Shown here in pieces: positions 9,019-17,434 of a stretch of 64,000 nt of DNA (positions are counted from its first letter, which is position 1; each line of letters opens with the position of its first letter). The notes below the pieces were generated by a model. The model made no database searches, was not told the origin of the DNA, and saw only the letters and a program-made list of their open reading frames with translations. This stretch comes from Wenzhouxiangellaceae bacterium (GTDB taxonomy: Bacteria > Pseudomonadota > Gammaproteobacteria > Xanthomonadales > Wenzhouxiangellaceae): NCBI GenBank assembly GCA_028289455.1, contig JANQPN010000076.1:1-64000 (forward strand), read 5' to 3'. A program made the position numbers and the translations under genes.

Positions 9019-9768
9019 TCAGACTTTAAGACGCTGTGCATACATAGTTTGGTAATACGGCAGGCATTCTTGATAAAGTGCTTCCAGGGTGTCGGGCAAA
9101 TTTACCGCTTTTTCACGGTAAGGCTGAAAACATGACGACTGCTCCACATTCCCGTACCAATACTTTGCCCATACACCGTCTGTGGCGCGCGGGCCGGTCG
9201 GCCAGCTCAGCATGTTGGTGGTGAACTCAATATCCAAAAATGCACACCAGCCCCGCAACATTCCTTCAGGGTTGCGCAGCAGATCTACAGAATCAATGAC
9301 CAGAGGCGTTTTACCTGAATGCTCTTTAATTTGCTCGAACAATGCCAGCTGTTGAGGTAAGCCGGTATCCGTCAGTCCCGGGCTGGTCAGGACTTTATCC
9401 AGGGAAAGCAACATTGCATCTGGTGGGCGCAGCAGGAAGACATGCTGCATCTGATGAATCCAGTCATCCTGCATGTGTGGCAGCAAATGATGCGCCATAT
9501 GCTTCTGATAAAAAATGGGCTTATTACCGGGAACCGGCCCGAGCAGAAAACTTTTGACTTTTTGCCAGTCATTTTCCTGACCGGCCAAAACTTCCTCACG
9601 ACCGGGGTGCACAATACCGGTATGGGCAAGATAGTGTGCATAAAATGGCTCATCCACTACCGCAGTATCACCGCGATTATCCCATGAGCGCATGGTGGCA
9701 GTGCTGATATTGCGCGGCCCCGACCACACGGCCATACGTACTGGCAAACTGTTCTCTGACTTAAACAT
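9019..9768 (-). CDS. Sulfotransferase-like P-loop protein
   Basis: This 249-residue protein opens with a nucleotide-binding segment, MAVWSGPRNISTATMRSWDN, which matches the 5'-phosphosulfate-binding loop of sulfotransferases in position and style, followed by VVDEPFYAHYL. A second region, HVFLLRPPDAMLLSLDKV (about 109-126), corresponds to the 3'-phosphate region with Arg and Ser. The family is the sulfotransferase-like group often annotated near branched-chain aminotransferase-like genes. No signal peptide or membrane helix is present, so it is cytoplasmic. It is first in the minus-strand unit leading into the aminotransferase-like gene and MscS, and is divergent from aroQ. Use of PAPS and the acceptor are not established by the sequence. 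Confidence 0.8.
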   Translation of the reverse strand: MFKSENSLPVRMAVWSGPRNISTATMRSWDNRGDTAVVDEPFYAHYLAHTGIVHPGREEVLAGQENDWQKVKSFLLGPVPGNKPIFYQKHMAHHLLPHMQDDWIHQMQHVFLLRPPDAMLLSLDKVLTSPGLTDTGLPQQLALFEQIKEHSGKTPLVIDSVDLLRNPEGMLRGWCAFLDIEFTTNMLSWPTGPRATDGVWAKYWYGNVEQSSCFQPYREKAVNLPDTLEALYQECLPYYQTMYAQRLKV

Positions 9769-9909
9769 GTAACAAAACTGCTACGAAATTTAGTAAAAAT
9801 GCGCTTATCTGCGCCCAACTACAAGAAAATTTGTTCATTGGTATAGACACAACACGTCGCTTGATGCACACTTAAAGCTGAGTAATATAACAATATAGTC
9901 GGATGTTTT

Positions 9910-10350
9910 GTGGCTAAGCTGTTAATTTTAAATGGGCCGAATCTGAACCTGCTGGGTCAGCGGGAAAGCCGTATTTATGGAACCAAAACATTGGATGACA
10001 TTATTGCAGAATGTCGCCAGTTTAGTGGTACCTGTGGCTTTGAATTGGACCATATGCAATCTAATGCGGAACATGAATTGATTGAACGAATACATACCGC
10101 AGCAGCAGACGGGACTTCCGGCCTGGCATTTAACCCAGCCGCATTTACTCACACCAGTATTGCTTTGCGTGATGCACTGCTGGCAGTAAAGCTGCCTTTT
10201 GTTGAAGTGCATTTGTCGCAACCATTGGCGCGTGAACAGTTCCGGCACATCTCATATTTCAGTGATATAGCCATCGGCACTGTTGCCGGATTCGGCGCTG
10301 ATGGGTATGTGCTCGGACTGCAGGCACTGATTAATCATCTTGACGAATAA
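9910..10350 (+). CDS. aroQ: 3-dehydroquinate dehydratase, type II
   Basis: AroQ converts 3-dehydroquinate to 3-dehydroshikimate in the shikimate pathway in the cytoplasm. The 146-residue length is typical. Hallmarks are NGPNLNLLGQRESRIYG with the catalytic Tyr near residue 22, the AFTHTSIALRDALLAV segment, and EVHLSQPLAREQFRHISYFS, which contains the active-site His and Arg. The start is GTG 9910, at the usual VAKLLILNGPN position. It heads the aroQ-accB-accC-prmA set, a common gammaproteobacterial order, with 41 bases to accB. The 141-base gap upstream is shared with the divergent sulfotransferase-like gene and should hold promoters for both, though I cannot name exact boxes. Confidence 0.96.
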   Translation: MAKLLILNGPNLNLLGQRESRIYGTKTLDDIIAECRQFSGTCGFELDHMQSNAEHELIERIHTAAADGTSGLAFNPAAFTHTSIALRDALLAVKLPFVEVHLSQPLAREQFRHISYFSDIAIGTVAGFGADGYVLGLQALINHLDE

Positions 10351-10391
10351 CAAAACTGGCCTGACCAGTCTTAACCGTATCGGGAATTAGT

Positions 10392-10859
10392 ATGGATATA
10401 CGTAAAGTCAAAAAACTGATCGAGTTGTTGGAAGACTCGAATCTAAGTGAAATTGAAATACATGAAGGTGAAGAGTCGGTGCGTTTGTCCCGGCATACAG
10501 CCGCATCTCAGGTGGCCATGCCTGTCGCTGCTCCTGCAGTTGCAGCACCGGTAGCGGCGGCTGCACCACCACCGGCAGCTGCACCTGTTGCAGAAAGCAG
10601 TGATGATGATGCCGGACTGCCGGAAGGGCATGTGGTGCGGTCCCCAATGGTTGGGACCTATTATTCAGCGCCGTCACCCGAAGCAGAAGCGTTTGTCAGT
10701 GTAGGACAAATGGTCAAACCCGGTGACACTTTATGCATGATTGAAGCGATGAAAATGTTCAATCAGATCGAAGCTGATAAAGCAGGAAAAGTGGTTTCGA
10801 TTCTGGGGGAAAATGGTGACGCGGTTGAATATGATCAACCATTATTTGTGATTGCCTGA
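10392..10859 (+). CDS. accB: Biotin carboxyl carrier protein of acetyl-CoA carboxylase
   Basis: AccB carries the biotin that AccC carboxylates, giving malonyl-CoA for fatty acid synthesis. The 155-residue protein starts [20 protein letters not shown], the standard N-terminus. An Ala/Pro-rich flexible linker (about residues 40-72, runs of [15 protein letters not shown]) leads to the biotinyl domain with the biotinylation motif EAMKMFN; the Lys is near residue 121. The end [30 protein letters not shown] is normal. accC follows after ten bases, so the two are cotranscribed and translationally close. Nothing unusual. Confidence 0.97.
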   Translation: MDIRKVKKLIELLEDSNLSEIEIHEGEESVRLSRHTAASQVAMPVAAPAVAAPVAAAAPPPAAAPVAESSDDDAGLPEGHVVRSPMVGTYYSAPSPEAEAFVSVGQMVKPGDTLCMIEAMKMFNQIEADKAGKVVSILGENGDAVEYDQPLFVIA

Positions 10860-10869
10860 GGTTTTTGCC

Positions 10870-12225
10870 ATGGGTGATATCAACAAAGTTCTGATTGCCA
10901 ACAGGGGGGAAATTGCATTACGCATTTTACGTGCCTGTGCGGCAATGGATATCCGTACCGTTGCAGTGCACTCCACTGCGGACCGCAATTTGAAACATGT
11001 AGCCATGGCTGATGAAGCCATCTGTATTGGGCCGCCACCGGCAACGCAAAGTTATTTGAATATTCCGGTGATAATTGCTGCCATGGAAGTCACCAATGCC
11101 ACAGCAGTGCATCCGGGTTATGGCTTTCTGGCTGAAAATGCCGATTTTGCCGAACGGGTGGAACAAAGCGGATTCACCTTCATCGGCCCCAGGGCTGAGA
11201 CTATCCGGCTGATGGGCGATAAGGTTTCGGCTATCAGAGCAATGCAGGAAGCCGGTGTACCCTGTGTACCGGGTTCCGGTGGGCCATTGCCCGATGATCC
11301 CGAGGTATGTGGTCAAATTGCTGCATCCATCGGGTACCCGGTGTTGATCAAAGCCGCGGCAGGCGGTGGTGGGCGAGGCATGCGGGTGGTGCACGATCCC
11401 GCTAAGCTGGTTGAGTCCATCAGTCTGACCCAGCAGGAAGCCGGCAGTGCTTTCGGTGATAAAACCGTATACATGGAAAAATACCTGGGTAACCCACGGC
11501 ATATCGAAATCCAGGTGCTATCTGATAATCACGGCAATGCCATTCACTTGGGCGAGCGGGATTGCTCCATGCAGCGTCGTCATCAAAAGGTGATCGAAGA
11601 GGCACCGGCGCCCGGAATTACCGAAGATGAACGGCTGCGTATCGGAAAAGTCTGCACAGAAGCCTGTCGTCGCATTGGCTATCGGGGTGCCGGTACTTTT
11701 GAGTTTCTGTATGAAAATGGTGAGTTTTATTTCATCGAAATGAATACTCGTATCCAGGTTGAACACCCGGTCAGTGAAAGGATTACCGGTGTGGACCTGG
11801 TGTCCGAACAGATACGCATCGCTGCAGGTGAAAAACTGGGGTACGCACAGGAGGATATTCGTTTCCTTGGACACGCGATTGAATGTCGTATTAATGCTGA
11901 AGACCCGGAAAACTTTATGCCTTCACCAGGCACCATCGAAGCGGTACATACCCCAGGTGGCCCCGGAATTCGTGTAGATAGCCATATTTATGATGGTTAT
12001 ACCGTGCCACCGCATTATGATTCGATGATAGGCAAGTTGATTGCACATGGACCCGACAGAGCTACTGCTATGGCCAGGATGCGGGTCGCGCTGGATGAAA
12101 TGGTTGTAAACGGAATCAAAACCAATGCCGGACTGCATCAGCGTTTGCTGAAAGACCCTGGTTTTATCGAAGGCGGAAATAATATTCACTATCTGGAAAA
12201 ACTGCTGGCACAGGATCAAAAGTAA
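10870..12225 (+). CDS. accC: Biotin carboxylase subunit of acetyl-CoA carboxylase
   Basis: AccC uses ATP and bicarbonate to carboxylate the biotin on AccB. The 451-residue protein has the biotin carboxylase N-domain ([20 protein letters not shown]), the ATP-grasp domain with the glycine loop [14 protein letters not shown], and the catalytic segment [18 protein letters not shown]. The ATG at 10870 has TGAGG 8 bases upstream and gives the standard [11 protein letters not shown] start; a longer in-frame reading from TTG 10852 would overlap accB and is unlikely. prmA begins six bases after the stop. Length and motifs are those of an active enzyme. Confidence 0.97.
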   Translation: MGDINKVLIANRGEIALRILRACAAMDIRTVAVHSTADRNLKHVAMADEAICIGPPPATQSYLNIPVIIAAMEVTNATAVHPGYGFLAENADFAERVEQSGFTFIGPRAETIRLMGDKVSAIRAMQEAGVPCVPGSGGPLPDDPEVCGQIAASIGYPVLIKAAAGGGGRGMRVVHDPAKLVESISLTQQEAGSAFGDKTVYMEKYLGNPRHIEIQVLSDNHGNAIHLGERDCSMQRRHQKVIEEAPAPGITEDERLRIGKVCTEACRRIGYRGAGTFEFLYENGEFYFIEMNTRIQVEHPVSERITGVDLVSEQIRIAAGEKLGYAQEDIRFLGHAIECRINAEDPENFMPSPGTIEAVHTPGGPGIRVDSHIYDGYTVPPHYDSMIGKLIAHGPDRATAMARMRVALDEMVVNGIKTNAGLHQRLLKDPGFIEGGNNIHYLEKLLAQDQK

Positions 12226-12231
12226 CCCCAG

Positions 12232-13107
12232 ATGAGCTGGTTGCAGGTAAAAATTACCAGCACAGATTCGCAGGTTGAAGCCATTGATGAGTTATTGCTG
12301 GAGCTGGGTGCTTTATCAGTAACGGTAGTCGATGCAGCTGATCAACCATTACTGGAGCCTGATCCGCAAACACATCCGTTGTGGGATCAGGCAATAGTTA
12401 TCGGGCTGTATGCTGAAGATACTGATCAGACATTCTTAGCACTGCAACTGGCCGCAGCGGGTATTGCAACTGAGAGGATCAGCTATGAGCAGCTGGCGGA
12501 TCAGCAGTGGGAAACTGCATGGATGGACTCTTATCAACCCATGCAGTTCGGGAAGCGGTTATGGATATACCCTTCACATATTGAACCAGAAGCACAGCAG
12601 GACGGCGTTATCATTCGTCTGAATCCCGGGTTGGCGTTTGGGTCCGGAACCCATCCAACTACCCGGCTTTGTCTGGAGTGGATTGATCAAGTTGAGTTAT
12701 CCGGTCAAACAGTCATTGATTTTGGCTGTGGTTCTGGGATTTTGGCGATAGCCTGTGCATTAAAAGGGGCTGACAAAGTTTATGCAGTTGACCATGATGA
12801 TCAGGCATTGCAGGCAACCGAAAATAATGCTCAATTGAATCAGGTGTCCGATCGGATTGTGGTAGCTGCTCCTTCACAGCTTCCTGCAGTAAAAGCCGAT
12901 GTGCTGCTGGCTAATATCCTGGCAGGACCGCTTATTGAGCTTGCTCCGTCATTTGTTGATTTAACCAGAGCTGGCGGAGCAATCGTATTGTCAGGAATTT
13001 TGAATTCGCAATTGACCAGTCTGGAAATTGCATACAGCAAACTTACACACTTGCAGGGGCATGCCAGCCATGAGGACTGGGCGAGGTTGGTTGTTGAAAC
13101 AGCTTAG
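12232..13107 (+). CDS. prmA: Ribosomal protein L11 methyltransferase
   Basis: PrmA uses S-adenosylmethionine to methylate ribosomal protein L11. The 291-residue protein has the N-terminal substrate-recognition domain (MSWLQVKITSTDSQVEAIDE) and a Rossmann methyltransferase domain with motif I IDFGCGSGILAIACALKGA and the NILAGPLIELAP segment that forms the NxxxxPL catalytic-type motif. GTHPTTRLCLEW is also typical. It is six bases after accC and ends the plus-strand run. It converges on the deacetylase gene at 13159 with 51 bases between, where I see no strong terminator. Confidence 0.96.
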   Translation: MSWLQVKITSTDSQVEAIDELLLELGALSVTVVDAADQPLLEPDPQTHPLWDQAIVIGLYAEDTDQTFLALQLAAAGIATERISYEQLADQQWETAWMDSYQPMQFGKRLWIYPSHIEPEAQQDGVIIRLNPGLAFGSGTHPTTRLCLEWIDQVELSGQTVIDFGCGSGILAIACALKGADKVYAVDHDDQALQATENNAQLNQVSDRIVVAAPSQLPAVKADVLLANILAGPLIELAPSFVDLTRAGGAIVLSGILNSQLTSLEIAYSKLTHLQGHASHEDWARLVVETA

Positions 13108-13158
13108 CCGGATTGATTCAGGTTTATTAGCAAAAGGGTGATGACAGGCGGTTAATAT

Positions 13159-13998
13159 TCAACTGTTCAATGCTCCCTGAAGAATTACTTTCAATTCACC
13201 AGGGCTGTTCCAGTGATCACCGCAGACAAATCTGGGTATATTCCAGCAATCGGTAGACTGGGTAACATATTGACCACCTGTGCCGAAAGCGCCGGTAAAA
13301 GTATCAGCGTGGTTAGGGAAATACTGCTGGGACAAAAATGTATTGACATGGCCATATGGATAGGCAAACAAGCCGGCAGACCGGTTGCCTAATTTATGTC
13401 TGATGTACCATTCGGCTTGCAAAATCTGCATGTCCGCATCATGCCGGTTGTCGATGCAGTAAAAGTTACCTTTGGTTTGAGTGTGCTGAGCGACAAAATC
13501 TAACTCCGGATGGGTATGATCCCAGCTATGATTCGCTATCTGAATAATGCCGCTCTGATCAGCTTCTTTCCACCAACAGTCTCGCCATTGATCACGGCCG
13601 GCAATGCAGGCCTTGTCCAGGATATCCCGGGCCTGTGGTGATGCAATCACAAAGCTGGTTGCTTTCAGTGGCGGCGCATCAGCGTATTTACTGTTGTTGC
13701 TGAGCAACAGGTTATAGAAGCTGATTAATGTTGGTATCCCTGGATAGCTGAAGTCATAAAAATCATGATCGCAACCATCGTCAAAACTGATGCCTATGTA
13801 ATGCCCTTGATTCAACGTGCAGGTTGATGCCGGATTCAACCAGTCAGCAACAGCCTGCAGTGATATGGGGGTAAACCCGAGTTCTCTAATGAGTTCGAGA
13901 TCGGCTTCCAGAGCAACATGATCGTTGGTGTGATAATCATGACCAGGTGCATGCAGTGAGTGGTAAGTCAGAATAGGAATTTTCAAATGCATACTCAC
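13159..13998 (-). CDS. Polysaccharide deacetylase-family protein (paralogue A)
   Basis: This 279-residue protein resembles NodB-type carbohydrate esterase family 4 enzymes, which remove acetyl groups from glycans using a metal ion. It starts [13 protein letters not shown], has the metal/catalytic FDDG at residues 72-75 (GISFDDGCDHD) and the HxxxH metal pair at H157 and H161 (NHSWDHTH), then FAYPYGHVNTFLSQQYFP and IPRFVCGDHW near the end. No signal peptide is visible, so it is cytoplasmic or reaches its substrate otherwise. It overlaps the sulfotransferase upstream by four bases (ATGA). Two close relatives occur in this window (16418-17236 and 59886-60737), all sharing SFVI--P-ARD--DK-C. Substrate unknown. 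Confidence 0.85.
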   Translation of the reverse strand: MSMHLKIPILTYHSLHAPGHDYHTNDHVALEADLELIRELGFTPISLQAVADWLNPASTCTLNQGHYIGISFDDGCDHDFYDFSYPGIPTLISFYNLLLSNNSKYADAPPLKATSFVIASPQARDILDKACIAGRDQWRDCWWKEADQSGIIQIANHSWDHTHPELDFVAQHTQTKGNFYCIDNRHDADMQILQAEWYIRHKLGNRSAGLFAYPYGHVNTFLSQQYFPNHADTFTGAFGTGGQYVTQSTDCWNIPRFVCGDHWNSPGELKVILQGALNS

Positions 13999-14840
13999 AT
14001 GGCCGATGGATGATCATCCAACAACTGATCCAGCAACAGCTGATCTTTCCGGTAAAGTTGTTTAAGCCGATCAATTTCAGCTGGATGAATGACTCGAACA
14101 TACTGTTCACCGTTAATCTGTGTCATGGGTAATGCCCTTTGAATAACGGATAAATCATTAATGTCCTGTAAACGAAGCCAAACGCCCTCCGCATTGATCA
14201 GGCGCGGCATGCCCCGGTAAACAACCTGCTCACTGTTTTCGAAAGCATGAGTAGCCACGTTCAGGAAGGAACATACATCAGATAGGATATCCTGATGAAA
14301 ACGCTTTATTGAGCGCCGTTCAACATATATGGACTCGGCCGGAAAACGGGTCAGCCAGTTTTTTAAGTGCCGGCCATAAAATCCTATGGTCAATAATCCC
14401 AAATTTGCGGGAGCAGAAAAAATATCCCAGGCCGGAGTCAGGCTGCGCATGCTGATGTGATGCAGGTAAGCTGAAATAGCCCGTTCCGCCGGATTCCGCA
14501 GAATAATAATTATTTTGGTTTTTTCACCCAGCACGGTTGATACGCTTTTGGGTATATCAGGATTGAACTTTTCCGGCTGAATATGCCAGGGTCTGGACAA
14601 CCGGGACCAGAAGTAACTCGCGGTTGCATCGCCGATAAGATCTTGCGGTTGAGCATTGGTATAACGTTCAGACCAGGCTTTAATCTGATAATCCTCGGGT
14701 GAAGAGGTGAACGAAAAAAACTCATGGTCCTTACCTTTGGGCAGATAAATCTCAGGGTGACTGCTTAGCTGATGATGCAACCAGGTGGTGCCGCACTTCT
14801 GTGCACCGATAATCAGAAAAGACGGTAGCCGAAGATTCAT
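13995..14840 (-). CDS. Sulfotransferase (PAPS-dependent type)
   Basis: This 281-residue protein shows both cofactor motifs of PAPS sulfotransferases: the 5'-phosphosulfate loop PSFLIIGAQKCGTTWLHHQL at residues 5-24, and the 3'-phosphate motif KIIIILRNPAERAISAYLHH near residue 110. HPEIYLPKGKDHEFFSF is also typical of the heparan-sulfate/ST-type bacterial family. These enzymes transfer sulfate to hydroxyl or amino groups of sugars or lipids. No signal peptide. It is fourth in the five-gene minus-strand unit, 21 bases after the methyltransferase and overlapping the downstream deacetylase by four bases. Acceptor unknown; context suggests a glycan or glycolipid. Confidence 0.9.
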   Translation of the reverse strand: MNLRLPSFLIIGAQKCGTTWLHHQLSSHPEIYLPKGKDHEFFSFTSSPEDYQIKAWSERYTNAQPQDLIGDATASYFWSRLSRPWHIQPEKFNPDIPKSVSTVLGEKTKIIIILRNPAERAISAYLHHISMRSLTPAWDIFSAPANLGLLTIGFYGRHLKNWLTRFPAESIYVERRSIKRFHQDILSDVCSFLNVATHAFENSEQVVYRGMPRLINAEGVWLRLQDINDLSVIQRALPMTQINGEQYVRVIHPAEIDRLKQLYRKDQLLLDQLLDDHPSAM

Positions 14841-14861
14841 TATTGGGTCATCATTGATGCG

Positions 14862-15632
14862 TTAAATATAACCCGCCACCATAACCCGCTTGCCAAAACG
14901 AATCTGTTCATAAGCGCCTTTGGGTGGTGTCAGCAGTTCTACTTTGCTGAAGCCGATTTTTTGCATTATCCAAATCAGCGTTTCAGTGGAAGGCGCCAGA
15001 CAGATTCCCAGCGTACTCATTTCAGGCCCGTGGGTTTCATGGCATTCATCTATGACGGTAAAGCTGCCCATCATTGGTTTCACGAACTCATAATGGCCCC
15101 AGTCAAGCTGGCCGGAAACGTGGGGGCCGACTTGAGTTTCAACCAGACAAACCTGTTTACACAGAGACTTGGCAACACGCAGTGCGCCAACCGGGTTTTC
15201 CAGGTGGTAGAGCAGCCCGAACATCAACACTGTATCGAACTGTCCGTCGGTTTCTGGTGTTAGTGAAAACACATCACGCTGTTGAAATTGAATGTTCTGG
15301 TGACCCATGGCCTCGCATATAAGGCTGGCATCGTCGATGTGCTCTTTGCGTGCATCGATTCCGGTGACCTGCTGATGACCCATGGTGGACAGGTGATGGG
15401 AGAAATAACCCTGATGGCAGGCCAGATCTATTGCCGTTGTGGCTTCAGGTATCTCGCCATAATGCGCATGAAGGCAGGATTGCATCATCTGTAAGCGGGT
15501 ATCGTGCACTGCCCGGGCTTCATCCGGCAGATACGATTCCGTTGACTCTCCAGATGGCAAGGTAAAGTGGTAAAACCACTCCCGCTGTTGAATTTGTTGC
15601 AGTAAATGTGATTTATCCATGATTGAATTCAA
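14862..15632 (-). CDS. Class I SAM-dependent methyltransferase
   Basis: This 256-residue protein has a Rossmann methyltransferase core: motif I is TAIDLACHQGYFSHHL (residues about 60-77, with Cys-His in place of the usual Gly-x-Gly), then the acidic end of strand 2 in VTGIDARKEHID, and motif IV FDTVLMFGLLYHLENPVG. The last sits as in CmoB/UbiE-like enzymes acting on small or nucleoside-type substrates, but the flanking regions do not match CmoB closely. It is third in a unit with deacetylases, an oxygenase and a sulfotransferase, 12 bases after the oxygenase. Methylation of the same surface molecule is the simplest reading, but is inference. Confidence 0.85.
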   Translation of the reverse strand: MNSIMDKSHLLQQIQQREWFYHFTLPSGESTESYLPDEARAVHDTRLQMMQSCLHAHYGEIPEATTAIDLACHQGYFSHHLSTMGHQQVTGIDARKEHIDDASLICEAMGHQNIQFQQRDVFSLTPETDGQFDTVLMFGLLYHLENPVGALRVAKSLCKQVCLVETQVGPHVSGQLDWGHYEFVKPMMGSFTVIDECHETHGPEMSTLGICLAPSTETLIWIMQKIGFSKVELLTPPKGAYEQIRFGKRVMVAGYI

Positions 15633-15644
15633 ATTGCTGGTGAT

Positions 15645-16412
15645 TCAGACTTTTTGATAGTTGGTTAAGTGAGAAGCAGAAACTTCTTCTTTCGGACGGC
15701 CATTGGTGTAGTAATACAGCGCAATAGATTTGCGGATGACATTATCCGGGCATTGCAGAGGCTGTGGATGACCGTGGAAACTGTAGTCAGTGGTTGAGAA
15801 AATGACCATCCGGTTAAACAGCGGGAAAATTTTCTGCTTACAACCGGTCAGCTCCTTATCCCATAACTCCAAAGCGCCGCCCCAGCTTTCCTGCCAGTCA
15901 TTGTTCAGATACAGCAGCAAATTCAGACGCCGGTCCAGCCCGTTTCGCTGATGTTTATTGAAGTCTGCGTGAATGCCCAGCTTTCCACCCGGTAGTGTGG
16001 CATGCAACCCGCCGCCAATGAACTCGGTATCGGGTATCAGGCTTTTGATGCCTGTCAGTTTCTCAAGCCAGATCAGGAAAGAGCGCGAGCTCAGCGCATA
16101 AAGAAAGTGCCGGGTTAGAAAGGGCATCTGGAAATCCCGTCCGGTGGCGTTTTTCAGCCATTCATTTTCTTTCCTGTAGGTGTCCCAGTCATGCTGATTG
16201 TCTGCATCCGGGAAGTCGGCATCGATATGCTGCAGGAGTTCAGGGTCAAAGATATTATCCAGACAAATGTGTGGGAAAGGCTGTGCCTGCTGATACTGTT
16301 TCTGCCATTCCGGCAGGCCGGCATTCAGCTTGCCCTGGGAGATGAAACTGCCGGAAGCTGCGATACGCAGCAGGCAGCGTTGTTGGGCCGTTAATAATGA
16401 AAGGCGTTTCAT
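15645..16412 (-). CDS. 2-oxoglutarate/Fe(II) oxygenase, prolyl-4-hydroxylase-like
   Basis: This 255-residue protein has the double-stranded beta-helix signature of Fe(II)/2-oxoglutarate oxygenases: iron ligands H148 and D150 in GIHADFNKH, the distal His at 213 in YSFHGHPQPL, and a basic 2OG-binding segment VIRKSIALYYY with R227. LNLLLYLNNDW-ESWGGALELWD between them is typical of the 2OG-FeII_Oxy_3 (P4H-like) group. These enzymes hydroxylate proteins, sugars or lipids in the presence of O2. No signal peptide. It follows the first deacetylase by five bases. In a glycan-modifying cluster a sugar or lipid hydroxylase is plausible, but the substrate is not shown. Confidence 0.88.
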   Translation of the reverse strand: MKRLSLLTAQQRCLLRIAASGSFISQGKLNAGLPEWQKQYQQAQPFPHICLDNIFDPELLQHIDADFPDADNQHDWDTYRKENEWLKNATGRDFQMPFLTRHFLYALSSRSFLIWLEKLTGIKSLIPDTEFIGGGLHATLPGGKLGIHADFNKHQRNGLDRRLNLLLYLNNDWQESWGGALELWDKELTGCKQKIFPLFNRMVIFSTTDYSFHGHPQPLQCPDNVIRKSIALYYYTNGRPKEEVSASHLTNYQKV

Positions 16413-16417
16413 AAAAT

Positions 16418-17236
16418 TTATGCCTGGCCGTTAATGATAGCAATCAATGCATCCGGATCACGCCAGTGTTCTCCATGAACGAATCTGGGTACTGCCCATG
16501 GAGACGTATCCGGTGTTACATAATCGGGCTTGGTGGTTAGTGCACAGCGCATAGCATGTTCAGCCTGATAGTCCGGAAAATATTCATGTTCCAGATACTG
16601 ATTAACATGGCCATATGGATATGCAAAAACTTCCGGGCGGCGCCCTGATACTTCAGCGATACTGGTAGCTGCCTCCCGTATTTGGTGATCAGCCATTGCA
16701 TAGTTGTTTACCGAATAAAACTGATCGCCGGTACCGGCAGGCACGCCGTCACACACTGAGTTATTGTGATCCCAGCTATGCGATTCAATACTGAGCAGGT
16801 GGCTGGCTTCAGCCTGGGGCCACCAGTCATCATTCATCCAATTAAGACCGAACAGGCATTTTTGATCCATGTTGTGTCGTGCATTTGGGCAGGCAATCAC
16901 AAAGCTGGTGGCATGCAGGTCCGGATGTTGATCGGGGTAAATTGCAGCATGATTAGACATGATGGCGTAAAAACCCGGCTGGGGTCCGAATTCAGGATGA
17001 TCGATAGGCAGATAGTCGGCTTTAGATCCATCGTCAAAAGTAATGACTACAGCATTCTCAAGAGCTGGAGAGTTTTCCTGGGCAAGCAGGGCCCGAACCA
17101 CTCGAGTCAGCGGAATTACCGTTTTACCCTGTGCGGCTATCAGCTTTAGATCAGCTTCCAGCGCAACATGGCCGTTTCCGGTATAACCGGAATGCGTAAT
17201 GATATGTGAGTGGTAGCACAGAATCGGGATTTGCAT
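16418..17236 (-). CDS. Polysaccharide deacetylase-family protein (paralogue B)
   Basis: This 272-residue protein is a close relative of the gene at 13159-13998. It starts MQIPILCYHSHI, has FDDG at residues 67-70 (VITFDDGSKADY), the HxxxH pair in ESHSWDHNN, FAYPYGHVNQYLEHEYFP and VPRFVHGEHWRDP. Family enzymes deacetylate N-acetylated or O-acetylated sugars. It is first in the minus-strand unit, so a promoter should lie in the 198-base gap shared with the divergent acyltransferase gene. All three deacetylase copies in the window keep the metal-ligand motifs, so they are probably active and differ in acceptor. No signal peptide was seen. Confidence 0.85.
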   Translation of the reverse strand: MQIPILCYHSHIITHSGYTGNGHVALEADLKLIAAQGKTVIPLTRVVRALLAQENSPALENAVVITFDDGSKADYLPIDHPEFGPQPGFYAIMSNHAAIYPDQHPDLHATSFVIACPNARHNMDQKCLFGLNWMNDDWWPQAEASHLLSIESHSWDHNNSVCDGVPAGTGDQFYSVNNYAMADHQIREAATSIAEVSGRRPEVFAYPYGHVNQYLEHEYFPDYQAEHAMRCALTTKPDYVTPDTSPWAVPRFVHGEHWRDPDALIAIINGQA

Positions 17237-17434
17237 AGTATCAATTATAGTTGGAAATGCAGGCTGTTAGCGGATAGATCAGCGGCTGATGCGGCTATCA
17301 ATATTCCTTGTGCAGGATGTCTGGGTATTAAAAGTCGGTATATACGGGACATTTCATTCATATTCAATGATTCGGTCAATGCGCCTGCAATCATAGCGAT
17401 GCGTTTTGCTGTGATATAGGTTCTAATACGCAAT

